Assembly: GCF_001020985.1 (NCBI RefSeq)
Contig: NZ_CP011542.1
Location: 930,001-994,000, forward strand
DNA: 64,000 bases
Reading direction: 5' to 3'
DNA from: Corynebacterium mustelae
GTDB taxonomy: Bacteria > Actinomycetota > Actinomycetes > Mycobacteriales > Mycobacteriaceae
Made by a program: the position numbers and the translations under genes. This document shows, in pieces, positions 1-9,139 of the stretch (within the stretch, counting starts at the first letter, position 1; every line of letters starts with the position of its first letter). The notes under the pieces are model-generated. The model worked only from the letters and a program-made list of their open reading frames with translations. It ran no database searches and had not been told where the DNA came from.

Positions 1-168
1 TTGGGTGTCGAGTACATTCGTGGTTTCTTGCTGCATTTCAATACGGGCGAGGAAGAAACTGCGGCTATCAAGGCGTTGGTTCCCCGCCAGGTACTGCAGA
101 TTAATACGATTGTGTCGGAACAGTCTGAGGCTAACCTGGGGGAATCCGAGCCCTCTGCCGATTCATAG
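1..168 (+). CDS. Phage tail assembly chaperone, 3' part (gpG-like), cut by window edge
   Basis: An open frame runs from the first base to a TAG at 166-168 and has no start inside the window, so only the last 55 residues are visible. The segment is acidic near its end (repeated Glu, then SEPSADS). It lies just before a second short gene and a very long tape measure gene, which is the standard place of the tail assembly chaperone (lambda gpG/gpGT arrangement). The assignment rests on that position rather than on a recognised motif. A run of five G at 138-142 lies near its end and may be a -1 frameshift site (see the next entry). Confidence 0.6.
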   Translation: MGVEYIRGFLLHFNTGEEETAAIKALVPRQVLQINTIVSEQSEANLGESEPSADS

Positions 169-557
169 AATCAAATCGGATAGAGGATGCGCTGCGTGCG
201 GATCTGATGGAGCGAGGCCTGTCGTTGCGGAATCTCGGCAGGTCTTTCACGTGGGCTGATCTGCGCGCTTTTATCACCCATTTGCCTGAAACTTCACATG
301 TTCGTAGGGCGCTAGATCCGGCTGCCGCTCGGCGGGCGGAGTGGTTACGGCCAGAAGTTCAGATGCTGGGTGTCATCGCGGATTCGTATGAGACATGGCA
401 GCTGTTGCGGCAGGGGGCTCCTGCGGAGTCATTGCCGCAGGTGGGTGTTATTCGGCGGATTTTAGACGCTGACAAGGCCTCGGAAGATGTTCCGCCGGTG
501 TCTCGTCAATTGTCCGCGGCGGAGATCCGTGCGGCGATTTCCGCACGGGATACATAA
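135..557 (+). CDS. Tail assembly chaperone, T-part, probably made by -1 frameshift
   Basis: This frame is open from 135 (a TAA stands at 132-134) to a TAA at 555-557. It lies exactly one base behind the upstream chaperone frame. An ATG at 207 exists, but it has no ribosome binding site. The sequence before that ATG already looks like protein continuous with it (IEDALRADL followed by MERGLSLRNLG). The two frames overlap at 135-168, and CTG-GGG-GAA at 136-144 lets a Gly tRNA slip back one base onto another GGG. Siphophages commonly make a gpGT fusion this way to load the tape measure protein. If the ATG were used instead, the product would be 116 residues. The function is inferred from position and the frame relation. 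Confidence 0.65.
   Translation, partial: PGGIRALCRFIESNRIEDALRADLMERGLSLRNLGRSFTWADLRAFITHLPETSHVRRALDPAAARRAEWLRPEVQMLGVIADSYETWQLLRQGAPAESLPQVGVIRRILDADKASEDVPPVSRQLSAAEIRAAISARDT
136..144 (+). promoter_or_regulatory. Candidate -1 ribosomal frameshift site
   Basis: The zero-frame codons CTG GGG GAA contain five consecutive G. Slipping back one base at GGG re-pairs perfectly and moves translation into the frame that stays open to 557. It lies inside the 34-base overlap of the two tail chaperone frames. It is not a perfect X-XXY-YYZ heptamer, so the efficiency is uncertain. Confidence 0.5.
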
Positions 558-579
558 TTTTTAGATGGGGTGAGGGTGT

Positions 580-3500
580 ATGGGTGCTGAACTCGGCGTG
601 GGCTATATTTCGATCGTGCCTGAGGTGTCGAAAATCAGCCCGGGCATTGCTAAAGCCTTGGGCGATTCGGCTGCGCAGGCTGATCCGGCTGGCCGTAGCA
701 TTGGTGAGAAACTGTCGGGTGGTTTGGTTACCACGCTGAAGGCTGGTGCGCTGGCTGGTGGCGCGGCTGCTGGTGGTGTGCTGGCGACGGCGATCACCAA
801 GGGTTTCGGACGTTTGACCGGTATCGAGAACGCGCAGGCTTCTTTGCGCGGTCTTGGTCATGACGCCCAGTCTGTTCAGACCATCATGGATAACGCCCTC
901 GCCTCGGTTAAGGGCACAGCTTTCGGGTTGCAGGACGCGGCGCAGGTGGCGGCCCAGGTTGTTGCTGCTGGTGTGAAACCAGGCCAGGAGTTGGAGCAGG
1001 TTCTGAAAACTGTGGGTGACACGGCACAGATCGCTGGTGCCTCCATGGGTGAAATGGGAACCATCTTCGGATCGGTTGCGGCGCGCGGCAAGCTTCAGGG
1101 CGATGACATGCTGCAGCTCATGTCTCGTGGTGTGCCCGTCTTGCAGCTTTTGTCGGCTGAGATGGGTAAAACCTCGGCTGAGATTTCCGACATGGTGTCT
1201 GCGGGCAAGGTGGACTTCGCCACCTTTGAGGCAGCTATGCGTAGAGGCATGGGCGGTGCCGCCCTTGAAGCTGGAGAGACGTTCAAGGGCGCTGCGGCGA
1301 ACGTTGGTGCGGCACTGGGCCGTTTGGGTGCCACGGCGCTGACGCCGTTTTTTGACGCGACCAAGACGGGTATGAATTCTGCCACTGAGGGTATTGATGC
1401 ACTGAATGCGAAGATCAAGCCTACGGCGGAGCGATTGGCGTCTTTCATCACTGGCACTGTTGTTCCTGGTTTCGAGCAGGGTAAGGCCGCCCTGGAGGGG
1501 TTTGCGAAAAGCCCCGAATTCCAAAGTGGTTTAGGCCAGGCGAAGGGGCTTTTGACCGACTTTACTGGGCTGGCCAAGGAGCTGGCACCGACTGTGGTTA
1601 ACGTGGGCTCGGCATTAGGACAGGCGTCGGCTGCGTTGGGTGTATCCTCGTGGGATATCTTCGTAGCTACGTTGAAGATTGCTGGTTCTGCTTTGCATTC
1701 TGTTGCAGGGCCGTTGGAGTCTGTGAGCGGGTTTCTTTCTGACCATCCGGGGCTTGTGGCCGCAGCTATTACCGCTTGGACGGGTTTTAAGACCATCCCT
1801 GGAATAGTGGATCGGGTGGCGTCAGTCATCGGGCCACACAAGGAATCCTTGGCTGGTTTGGCTAGCGGGGTTAGTGAGCTTAAGGATTATTACGCTGGCA
1901 CGGGGCGGCAGATTAGCACGTTTGGTGCCACTATGCAGTATGCGGCGACGTCTTCTAATACGGCGTTGGCGGGCATGGCCACGGCGTATACCAATGCGGC
2001 TAATTCGGGTGAGAGCTTTGCTAAGACTACCGGTGTGGTTGCGGCGGGCATGTCCGGCATGCGGTCCGCTGTAGGCGGAGTTCTTAACTTGTTCGGCGGC
2101 CCCTGGGGGTTGGCTTTTATCGCAGCCGGCGCTGCGATCACTTCGCTTTCTTTAGCTAATGATCGGGCTACGGAAGCCCAGGAGCTCCTGGCTACGTCCG
2201 CATCGCGGGCGGCTTCCGCACAGGTCGAGCTTATGGCCGCAGTCGCAGGTACGACGGGTGCGCTTAATGATCAGGCTACTAAAGCGGCGGAGCAATTCGC
2301 GGAGGCGTATACGGCTAAATTCCTCGCCGTGGGTGAAGCCCTAGATGGGTTTATTTCTAAAGACCCGACGAAAACCTTCAGTGAGCGTATGCAGATGACC
2401 GGCTACGAGCTGGCGAAGCACGATCAGGAGCTGCAGGCTACCCGTGAGGCGTACGACCAACTCAAGGCGTCTGGTTCTGAGTTTGGTATCAAAATCGGTG
2501 ACATCGGCAAGGTTGTTGCCGAAGGCGGAGATAACTATAAGGCGCTTATCGCAGATCTGCGTGAATCCGGTGAGGCGGGTGTTCATGCGGCAGACAAGTT
2601 AGAGGCCACCCGGGCGGAGTTGGACCGCATAATTGAGGCGGCTCGCAGGGTAGATCCGGCTGCTGCGCAAGCAGCTGCGGGCATTGATGTTTTGGGTGAT
2701 TCGTCGTCCTCGGCGGAAGATAAGTTGAAAGCTCTGGAATCCGTCTTACAGGCGATGGGCTTGGCACCGAAGGACGCTGAAAAGGCCATGATGGACGCAG
2801 CCGCTTCGGTGGACGAGATTGTGGCTAAGGCGGAGGAAGCGTCACGGCCGTTAAACGAGCTGGGTGAAAACCTGGGCGATATTGGTAACGGGAAGCTAGA
2901 CCCGGCTAATGCGTCTGCGCGTGATTTAGCTGCGGGGTTGAACGAACTGCGGGAGCAGCTGGTGAATGTCGCTGTAAACGGTGGCGACATTCAGGGCGCT
3001 TTCGACAATATGCAGCCTGCATTGGACGCGCTTGGGCGGGAATTCGGCTTGACGTCGGAGCAGGTGGCCAAGCTGGCCGAGTCCTACGGGCTGGTGCCCG
3101 ATGTGATCGAAACGGCGGTTAAGGTCGAAGCAGGCAGTGTTTCGGCGGAGCTTCTGGAGGTGTACGCGGCGCTGCGTCCCCTCGAAGAGGGGGCGACCGT
3201 TGAGGTAAGCGCGGTTAGCGATCAAGCCCTTCGGGTTTTGGAAGACCTTGGCATCAAGGTGGAGGAAACTCCGGACGGCAAGAACATTGTTTTGACCGGT
3301 ACTAATGATGATGCTTTGGCTAAGCTCTTGCAAACGTCGAATGAAATGACGCGCGTTCATGAACAGAAGGTGGAGCCGAAGATCAGCGTAGACAATACTG
3401 CGGCGATATCCGGAGTGAATAAAGTCATCGCAGCACTGACCAGCATTCCCGCGACTAAGGTTGTGTCGATCGTCGCTAACCGAATTGGGGACTGGTTTAC

Positions 3501-6402
3501 CGGGTCGAGTTCGTCTCAACCTGGCCGTGCTTTTGGCGGCCGCCTGCCTGAGACGGGGCCTGGTACTGACCGGGTTGATGGGTTCCTCGGCGTAGACCAC
3601 CGGGGTATGCCGATAGCCCGTGTTGATGCAGGCGAGTGGGTCATCAACCGCCGTTCGTCGGCAAAATATGACCGTGAGCTAGCCGCCATCAACCGAGGCA
3701 CATTCCCGAAGATCCCCGGCTACGTTAACGGCGGTATCGTTACCGCCAGGGAGATCGACCGATATGCTCACGGTGAAGCGGTTCGGGGCGCTAAAGCCTC
3801 ACGGTCGCTGGAGGGCTCGCCGTATGTGTTCGGCGGGGTTAACTGGGGCGACTGCTCCAGCACTGCGGGACAGCTAGCTAGCTTTGCTATCGGTAAGCCC
3901 ACAACTGGGCGTGTTTTTGCGACCGGTACGCAGCGGGCTTGGGCGGATAAGAACGGCTTTATTCGCGGTATCGGTGGTAACGGCACGTTCACCATGGGTT
4001 GGCTGAATGGTGGCCGAGGCGGCGGGCACACGTCAGTAACTGTACGAGACCATAGCGGTATCACCAGGTCGTACGAGATGGGCGGAGGTCGTGGGAATGG
4101 CCAGATCGGCGGGCGGGCTGCTTCGGCGTCACACCCGCAGTACACCGACCACGCGTACGTCCCCCTTGCGAAAGACGGAGGTGGGGCACCGGGTAAGGGT
4201 GCGGGTGCGGGTGATTTCGTTGCCACCAGCGTGGACGGGTTCGTTACAGGCGGTGGCCGGAGTGTGTCGTTCGGTGAGGCCAGCAACCTCTACGAAGACG
4301 CGCTGAAACACATTAAACGCGTTGGTGTATTCGACACCGGCGGTATCCTGAATCACCTCGGATTGGCGTTTAATGCGTCTGGACGTCCGGAGCGTATCCT
4401 CGACCCGGATATGACTGTGGAGTTTGAAAAAGCCCTGAAGGTCATACCGGAGTCGGCGCGGAGCCTGGATAAAACCGCGAAGGTGTACGAAAAAATCGCC
4501 GTATCTGAAGGGCGAACCTTCGGCGGGGAATTCATCAGCAACGCGGGCGTGGTTCGGGACGCGGAACAGGGCCTGCTGGAAACACGCCGGGCTGTGGCTG
4601 AAGAGCTGGAGGAAGTGGGCGAGAAGGAGCGGAAGCTCAAAGCAGCCCGCGAGGAGCTCCGGAAAATCGAAGCCGAGGGCAAAGGCGGGCTGACGAAGCA
4701 GGACCGGCGGAAAATCGCCGACGCGGAGGAAGCTGTCGCTAAGGCCCGTAAGAGCGGTAAAGCCGACAAAATCGCGGCGGCGGAGAAGCGGCTGGCTCGC
4801 GCCCGTGAAGATGTTGGTGACCGGCTGGAGAAATCGTCCGATAAGAACGCCAAGGCGGTTAAGGCGGCGCAGGAGAAGGTCAATAAGGCCACTGATGCGC
4901 TGGCGGATGCGCAGGAGAAGGCTGCGGATCAGGCCCACCGGCTGGAAGCGGCGGAACGGGCAGTCACCGCCTCGCGGTTTGTTGCGGTGCAGCAGATCAT
5001 CGAGAAGGTTTCTGGTGGTATTTCTGCTGGGTTTACTCGGATTTCCGAGTTCCTCGGTGAAATGGCGAAGCTCGCCGAGATCGTGGAGCGCACCCGGCAG
5101 GAAGTCTCGAAGCTGCAGATGCAGCAGCAGACGAACGAAGCGGCGCGTATCAAGAGCCTTCAAGATTTACAGCTGAAGGAGATGGACACGCAGCGCACCC
5201 GCTATAGGGGTGTGTTGGCGATTCTTAAGGCTGAAGCTGAGGTTGAGAAGGCTCGTGGGCTCGCTGCGAAGCGGGGCTCTACGTCGATTGAGGCGATGTC
5301 TGGGGCGATGGACCGGTTCCGTCGTACCGGTGTGTTCTCTGTGGAGACGGTCGCACAGTCGGTGGTGGATAACTCGAAGGAAGTGCGGGCTGCGGAGTGG
5401 GCTGTTAAGGTCACCCGTGCGCAGACTGCTCTGGAGTCCTTGGAGGCTGCCCACGGGCAAAGGTTAGCGCAGCTAGCGGTTGCGGAGGCCACCCTGACGC
5501 AGGCCTCTGCGGCAAAGCTGTTGCATGCGCACACGGAAGCGCTACAGCAGCAAGCCCAAATGCTGTACGGGTTGTCATCGAATCAGCTGTCAGGTGCGTC
5601 TAAAGGCTTTAGTGGCATCGGCCAGGTTGCTGGCGGTGTGGGTACGTTCTTCGCAGGTCTGGCAGCTGCAGCGGCTGGTTTCGCCACGGCTGGGCCGCTG
5701 GGGGCAATCCCTGGTGTGCTCATGGCGTTCAAGGGGATCAGCTCCATCGCTAAGGGATCGATCGATATTCACACCAACCGTAAGGAGATCGGCGAGACGT
5801 GGGGCAAGCTCGGACATGGTGAGCGCGCCGCAATCGTTTTAGGGTCTCTCGGTGCGGCTGGTGGCGGTATCGCGGGTGCGCTGGCGACGGAGAAGTACGG
5901 ACCCGAGGCTGCTAAGGCCGGGTCTGAGGTTGGTGCTGCGTTCACGGAGCTGACCCTCGGTTCCCTGGAGCACTCGATTAAATCCCGGATCGAAAAATCG
6001 GCACGCGACGCCGAGGACCGTATTAAGAAAATCCAGCTGGAGACCGACCAAAGTTCGCTTAAGTTGGCGTTGGATCAGGCGTCGGAGAAGTTGAAGCATG
6101 CGCGTGAGAAGGACCGCCTGGAAGCGGAGCTTGAGTATGCGAAACTTCAAGAGCTTCTGGTGAAGTCGGACTCGGAGCGGGAGAAGGCAGCGTTGCGGGC
6201 GGCTGCGGAGATTGAGAAGTCCCGAGCCGCGGCAGCTGCGACGGGTGCGGAGCACACGGAGCAGTTTAGGCGCATGAACACCTTGCTTGAGGAGCTGGTG
6301 CGGCTATCGAAAGAACCCCGACAGGCACAGTCCACCCCGGTTAGTGCTGCGTCGTCTCGTATCACGGGGTTGCAGTATGCAACATCGAAGTTAGGAGGTT
6401 AG
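580..6402 (+). CDS. Phage tail tape measure protein with embedded NlpC/P60-like domain
   Basis: At 1,940 residues this is by far the longest gene in the prophage, and it follows the chaperone pair directly. The Ala/Gly-rich N-terminus and hydrophobic segments (around residues 390-530 and 1,680-1,730) are typical of siphovirus tape measures, which set tail length and help DNA enter the cell. Around residues 985-1,060 there is the FGGRLPETGPGTD...GEWVINR...GYVNGG pattern common in these proteins. From about residue 1,065 to 1,195 a segment with SPYVFGGVNWGDCSS and GGGHTSV resembles an NlpC/P60 peptidase (candidate Cys about 1,092, His about 1,151), which could cut peptidoglycan during entry. 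Long charged coiled coils occupy about 1,315-1,480 and the last 150 residues. The start ATG follows GGGGTGAGGG. The catalytic assignment is inference. Confidence 0.92.
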   Translation: MGAELGVGYISIVPEVSKISPGIAKALGDSAAQADPAGRSIGEKLSGGLVTTLKAGALAGGAAAGGVLATAITKGFGRLTGIENAQASLRGLGHDAQSVQTIMDNALASVKGTAFGLQDAAQVAAQVVAAGVKPGQELEQVLKTVGDTAQIAGASMGEMGTIFGSVAARGKLQGDDMLQLMSRGVPVLQLLSAEMGKTSAEISDMVSAGKVDFATFEAAMRRGMGGAALEAGETFKGAAANVGAALGRLGATALTPFFDATKTGMNSATEGIDALNAKIKPTAERLASFITGTVVPGFEQGKAALEGFAKSPEFQSGLGQAKGLLTDFTGLAKELAPTVVNVGSALGQASAALGVSSWDIFVATLKIAGSALHSVAGPLESVSGFLSDHPGLVAAAITAWTGFKTIPGIVDRVASVIGPHKESLAGLASGVSELKDYYAGTGRQISTFGATMQYAATSSNTALAGMATAYTNAANSGESFAKTTGVVAAGMSGMRSAVGGVLNLFGGPWGLAFIAAGAAITSLSLANDRATEAQELLATSASRAASAQVELMAAVAGTTGALNDQATKAAEQFAEAYTAKFLAVGEALDGFISKDPTKTFSERMQMTGYELAKHDQELQATREAYDQLKASGSEFGIKIGDIGKVVAEGGDNYKALIADLRESGEAGVHAADKLEATRAELDRIIEAARRVDPAAAQAAAGIDVLGDSSSSAEDKLKALESVLQAMGLAPKDAEKAMMDAAASVDEIVAKAEEASRPLNELGENLGDIGNGKLDPANASARDLAAGLNELREQLVNVAVNGGDIQGAFDNMQPALDALGREFGLTSEQVAKLAESYGLVPDVIETAVKVEAGSVSAELLEVYAALRPLEEGATVEVSAVSDQALRVLEDLGIKVEETPDGKNIVLTGTNDDALAKLLQTSNEMTRVHEQKVEPKISVDNTAAISGVNKVIAALTSIPATKVVSIVANRIGDWFTGSSSSQPGRAFGGRLPETGPGTDRVDGFLGVDHRGMPIARVDAGEWVINRRSSAKYDRELAAINRGTFPKIPGYVNGGIVTAREIDRYAHGEAVRGAKASRSLEGSPYVFGGVNWGDCSSTAGQLASFAIGKPTTGRVFATGTQRAWADKNGFIRGIGGNGTFTMGWLNGGRGGGHTSVTVRDHSGITRSYEMGGGRGNGQIGGRAASASHPQYTDHAYVPLAKDGGGAPGKGAGAGDFVATSVDGFVTGGGRSVSFGEASNLYEDALKHIKRVGVFDTGGILNHLGLAFNASGRPERILDPDMTVEFEKALKVIPESARSLDKTAKVYEKIAVSEGRTFGGEFISNAGVVRDAEQGLLETRRAVAEELEEVGEKERKLKAAREELRKIEAEGKGGLTKQDRRKIADAEEAVAKARKSGKADKIAAAEKRLARAREDVGDRLEKSSDKNAKAVKAAQEKVNKATDALADAQEKAADQAHRLEAAERAVTASRFVAVQQIIEKVSGGISAGFTRISEFLGEMAKLAEIVERTRQEVSKLQMQQQTNEAARIKSLQDLQLKEMDTQRTRYRGVLAILKAEAEVEKARGLAAKRGSTSIEAMSGAMDRFRRTGVFSVETVAQSVVDNSKEVRAAEWAVKVTRAQTALESLEAAHGQRLAQLAVAEATLTQASAAKLLHAHTEALQQQAQMLYGLSSNQLSGASKGFSGIGQVAGGVGTFFAGLAAAAAGFATAGPLGAIPGVLMAFKGISSIAKGSIDIHTNRKEIGETWGKLGHGERAAIVLGSLGAAGGGIAGALATEKYGPEAAKAGSEVGAAFTELTLGSLEHSIKSRIEKSARDAEDRIKKIQLETDQSSLKLALDQASEKLKHAREKDRLEAELEYAKLQELLVKSDSEREKAALRAAAEIEKSRAAAAATGAEHTEQFRRMNTLLEELVRLSKEPRQAQSTPVSAASSRITGLQYATSKLGG

Positions 6403-6403
6403 C

Positions 6404-7177
6404 GTGTCGCGTAGGTGGCGGGTTAAATACATTTCACCTGATGGTACTAAGTGGGATCTAACGTCAGAGAGGTGGGTGGCTGGGCTGAAGGCCGGTGGTA
6501 TCAAGGGGTTGGTTGGGAGTCTCGATGCGCAGGTTATCACGCCTATCGGCGGTGTGGGTCAGCGCGTGGTTGGCTTCCGTCCGGCCCCTAGGTCTGGGTC
6601 TTTGACGGTGCTTCTTCGCCCGTCGGAGCCGTTTTCTTTGCCTGATGTGTGGGTTGATTTCCGGTCGGGTTTCGTCGCGGGCCAGTACGGTTGGCTTGTG
6701 GTGAAAACCCCTTCTGGGGATTGGCATTTGCGGGTGCGCCCTGGTGGTGAGTTACCGGAGCCGGAGTATGACGATGCTGACGCTTCGGCTATGACGGTGG
6801 ATATTCCCCTCATTAGTGATGAGGGGGTGTGGTGGTCGGAGGAAAAGGAGGCGTCGCGGGTGGCTTCGTTGGTAAACCCCGGGGCTGTGCCGATTTATCC
6901 GGTTATTACGTGGAGTGGAGCTGGTGGAGAGGTGACTTTGCCGTCCGGTGCGAGGTTTACGCTGCCCCGTACAGGGTCTGCGCGTGGTCTGTTTTTAGAC
7001 CCTGCGGAGTCTTTGGTGGTTATGGACACACGGCAGGTGGTTGACCACGAGTTGTGGGCGGCGCTACGTAAGACCGCTTTGCCGGAGGGGGTTCCTCCAG
7101 GCTCAACGGGTCAGTATGTGCTACCTAATGGTGCTAGTTGTTTGTGGCGTGTGGGGGTGTTAGATCCATGGCGATGA
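6404..7177 (+). CDS. Phage distal tail protein (Dit-like)
   Basis: A 257-residue protein encoded directly after the tape measure gene. A strong TTAGGAGG sits before the GTG start, one base after the tape measure stop. The order tape measure, Dit, then further baseplate proteins is conserved in siphophages. The sequence is beta-rich (GGVGQRVVGFRPAPRSGSLTVLLRP; DGTKWDLTS) and resembles the N-terminal ring domain of phage tail component proteins that form the hub joining tail tube and tip. It overlaps the next gene by an ATGA (TGA 7175-7177), indicating translational coupling. The call rests on order, size and general sequence character. Confidence 0.75.
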   Translation: MSRRWRVKYISPDGTKWDLTSERWVAGLKAGGIKGLVGSLDAQVITPIGGVGQRVVGFRPAPRSGSLTVLLRPSEPFSLPDVWVDFRSGFVAGQYGWLVVKTPSGDWHLRVRPGGELPEPEYDDADASAMTVDIPLISDEGVWWSEEKEASRVASLVNPGAVPIYPVITWSGAGGEVTLPSGARFTLPRTGSARGLFLDPAESLVVMDTRQVVDHELWAALRKTALPEGVPPGSTGQYVLPNGASCLWRVGVLDPWR

Positions 7178-8061
7178 CGTTGACCGACTGGTTGAACCAT
7201 AAGCGGCACAGGGATCAGGTCGCGGAGGATTCGGGGCAATGGATTGGGCTTTTCGATGATAATTGTGAGCCGTTATTTGATTGCCCGGAGCCGATGGAGG
7301 CTACCGCCCCGTCTACGAAGAACGCTCCTGCGGATGGGGCTTTTTCGTTCCCTATCCGGTCCCCTCGTGGGGTTGTCCACCCGATTGCTACTGAGTTGCT
7401 GTCTGACCGGCTAGGTAGGACGGATGCGCAGGGGCGACTAACGGTTATCCCCGATAGGCCTTTGTTTATTGGGTTTAAGCGACGTGGGTGCCCGTTGGTG
7501 TTTTTCGAGGTTACCCATGCGGTCGCTGAGGGAGAGGGCGAGGTTCCCTCTACGCTGCAGGTTAACGTGGTGTCGCTGTTGAATGTGTTTCGACGTATCC
7601 CGGCTATGTCGGCTCCTACCTCGTGGACAGGTGTGTGGCATACGTTTGAGCGGGATTGGGTTGGCCCGGCTGACGCTGCAGTGACGTTTAAAAAGCCCCG
7701 TGATCTGCAGGATATTAAGCTGGTTACGGTTGCGGACGGGGTGACCATTGAGGGGCCTGCTGATGTGGCTATAACCCGGCTGGTGCAGGAGTCGGTGACG
7801 GCGGCGTTTAAAGCTATGGGTGTTGCCGATGATGTTATTCATGTGGTGCCGGTCAACAGCCCAGCTCCCTCGTCTCCGCATGTGTTGATTCGGCCTACGG
7901 ATCAGTCGCTGTGGGAGACCTGTGGGGCGTTGGCGCAAAGCGCTGGGGTTCTTTTGTCCGCCCATATGACGGTTCCGGGTGAGGATTCACACCCGCTGGA
8001 CCGGTCGTTTGCTAAACCCACCTTGGTGGTGCGGGCGCAGCAGCTGGAGGTACAAGCGTGA
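7168..8061 (+). CDS. Phage minor tail protein (baseplate hub/Tal-like)
   Basis: 297 residues from an ATG at 7168 with GGGGGTG nine bases upstream. An ATG at 7174 in the same frame, overlapping the previous stop as ATGA, is an alternative. Its place after Dit suggests the tail-tip hub protein, which in actinophages is often a Gp37-like minor tail protein. The sequence reads as a beta-rich domain (FDDNCEPLFDCPEPMEA; RPLFIGFKRRG) followed by a domain with a long helix (ITRLVQESVTAAFKAMG). No enzymatic motif was recognised. It overlaps the next gene by GTGA at 8058-8061. Confidence 0.65.
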   Translation: MAMTLTDWLNHKRHRDQVAEDSGQWIGLFDDNCEPLFDCPEPMEATAPSTKNAPADGAFSFPIRSPRGVVHPIATELLSDRLGRTDAQGRLTVIPDRPLFIGFKRRGCPLVFFEVTHAVAEGEGEVPSTLQVNVVSLLNVFRRIPAMSAPTSWTGVWHTFERDWVGPADAAVTFKKPRDLQDIKLVTVADGVTIEGPADVAITRLVQESVTAAFKAMGVADDVIHVVPVNSPAPSSPHVLIRPTDQSLWETCGALAQSAGVLLSAHMTVPGEDSHPLDRSFAKPTLVVRAQQLEVQA

Positions 8062-9128
8062 TTCGTACGGATGTGGTTTTGTACGCGTCTGGTGGTGAAA
8101 TGACGGTTGGTCGTCGTGTGGCCACACATGTGTATGGGGCGTTTGAGGTGGTGTTGCCGGAGGGGCAGGAGCAGCACTCTTCGGTGGTTGATCCTCGTAT
8201 CCAGAATGGGTATATTTGCCGACCGTTTAAACCCGTCGCGCCGGGTCGGTTTAATTTCGGTTTTGTTCGGGCTGATGTGACGCTGAATTTGCAGTCTCAG
8301 TCGTCTGATTTGGAGCGTGTGGTTGATGCTGCGCAGGAGCGGGTGTCTGGTGACGTGTTCTTTGAGCGTGATATCGGTGTGGAGGGCCTAGGTCGTTTTG
8401 TCCCTACCCGGCATTTTGACGTGGGGGATACGGTGTCGGTTGCGGTGTGGGGTCTGCGGGTTCCTGCGGTGGTTACGGGTATTGATGCGGTGTCGGATGC
8501 TGAGTCCGGTTTGTTGGCGTGGAGGGTGCATGTGGGTGGCCAGCTGGTGAGTGATTTGGATGCGGTGTCGGCTAATAATGAGCAGATTCGTAGGCAGATT
8601 GCTCAGGAGCGGGCGCAGCGGTTGCGTGAGGCTGGTGCTTTGAGTACCAAGGTTGCGTCTGTGGAGAGTAAGGCCGAGGAGGCCGAGTCTAAGGCTGCGC
8701 AGGCGGGTGAGAGTGCGGAGGCTGCAATGCGGCGGGCTATTGCGGCTAATACGGAGGCGTCTGCGGCTAATGCGAGGGCGATTAGGACGAATCAGTTTGT
8801 GTTAAGCGGTATGCCCCGGTTGCTGCATATTGACACTAATAAAACGAATGCGTTTACCAGTTCGGCGGGTGAGCTGAACAACGGTGCTGATTTTGGCTAT
8901 TTGTTGTGGACAGGTGGCCTGTTGTCTCCGCAGGGGGAGGTTACTTTCACTGCGACTGGGGCGTGGACCGGGGCTATTTTGATGCATGCGGTTACGGGGG
9001 ATGGTTATTCGGATGTGACGACTGCGTTCATTACCGCTGATACCCGCAGCCACGTTTCTATCGCCGGGGCGCTTTTTCAAAATTATAAATCTGCGACGGT
9101 GTGGATTTTTCCGAATCCTACGGTTTAG
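8058..9128 (+). CDS. Phage minor tail protein with coiled coil
   Basis: 356 residues from a GTG overlapping the previous stop (GTGA). The first half is beta-rich and probably part of the tail tip (DVGDTVSVAVWGLRVPAVVTGID). Residues about 175-245 form an Ala/Glu-rich coiled coil (IAQERAQRLREAG; KAEEAESKAAQAGESAEAA), and the last 100 residues are a Gly/Ser/Thr-rich domain ending in IFPNPTV. That layout, an anchor followed by a trimeric coiled coil and a C-terminal head, is usual for tail-tip or fibre proteins involved in host contact. The exact role is unknown. Confidence 0.65.
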   Translation: MIRTDVVLYASGGEMTVGRRVATHVYGAFEVVLPEGQEQHSSVVDPRIQNGYICRPFKPVAPGRFNFGFVRADVTLNLQSQSSDLERVVDAAQERVSGDVFFERDIGVEGLGRFVPTRHFDVGDTVSVAVWGLRVPAVVTGIDAVSDAESGLLAWRVHVGGQLVSDLDAVSANNEQIRRQIAQERAQRLREAGALSTKVASVESKAEEAESKAAQAGESAEAAMRRAIAANTEASAANARAIRTNQFVLSGMPRLLHIDTNKTNAFTSSAGELNNGADFGYLLWTGGLLSPQGEVTFTATGAWTGAILMHAVTGDGYSDVTTAFITADTRSHVSIAGALFQNYKSATVWIFPNPTV

Positions 9129-9139
9129 GAGGTGTGTGT

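Noticed and set aside
448..1524. Long open frame on the minus strand opposite the tape measure gene
   Set aside because: It lies wholly opposite a far better gene, its product is Arg/His/Ser-rich in the manner of a shadow frame, and it has no ribosome binding site.
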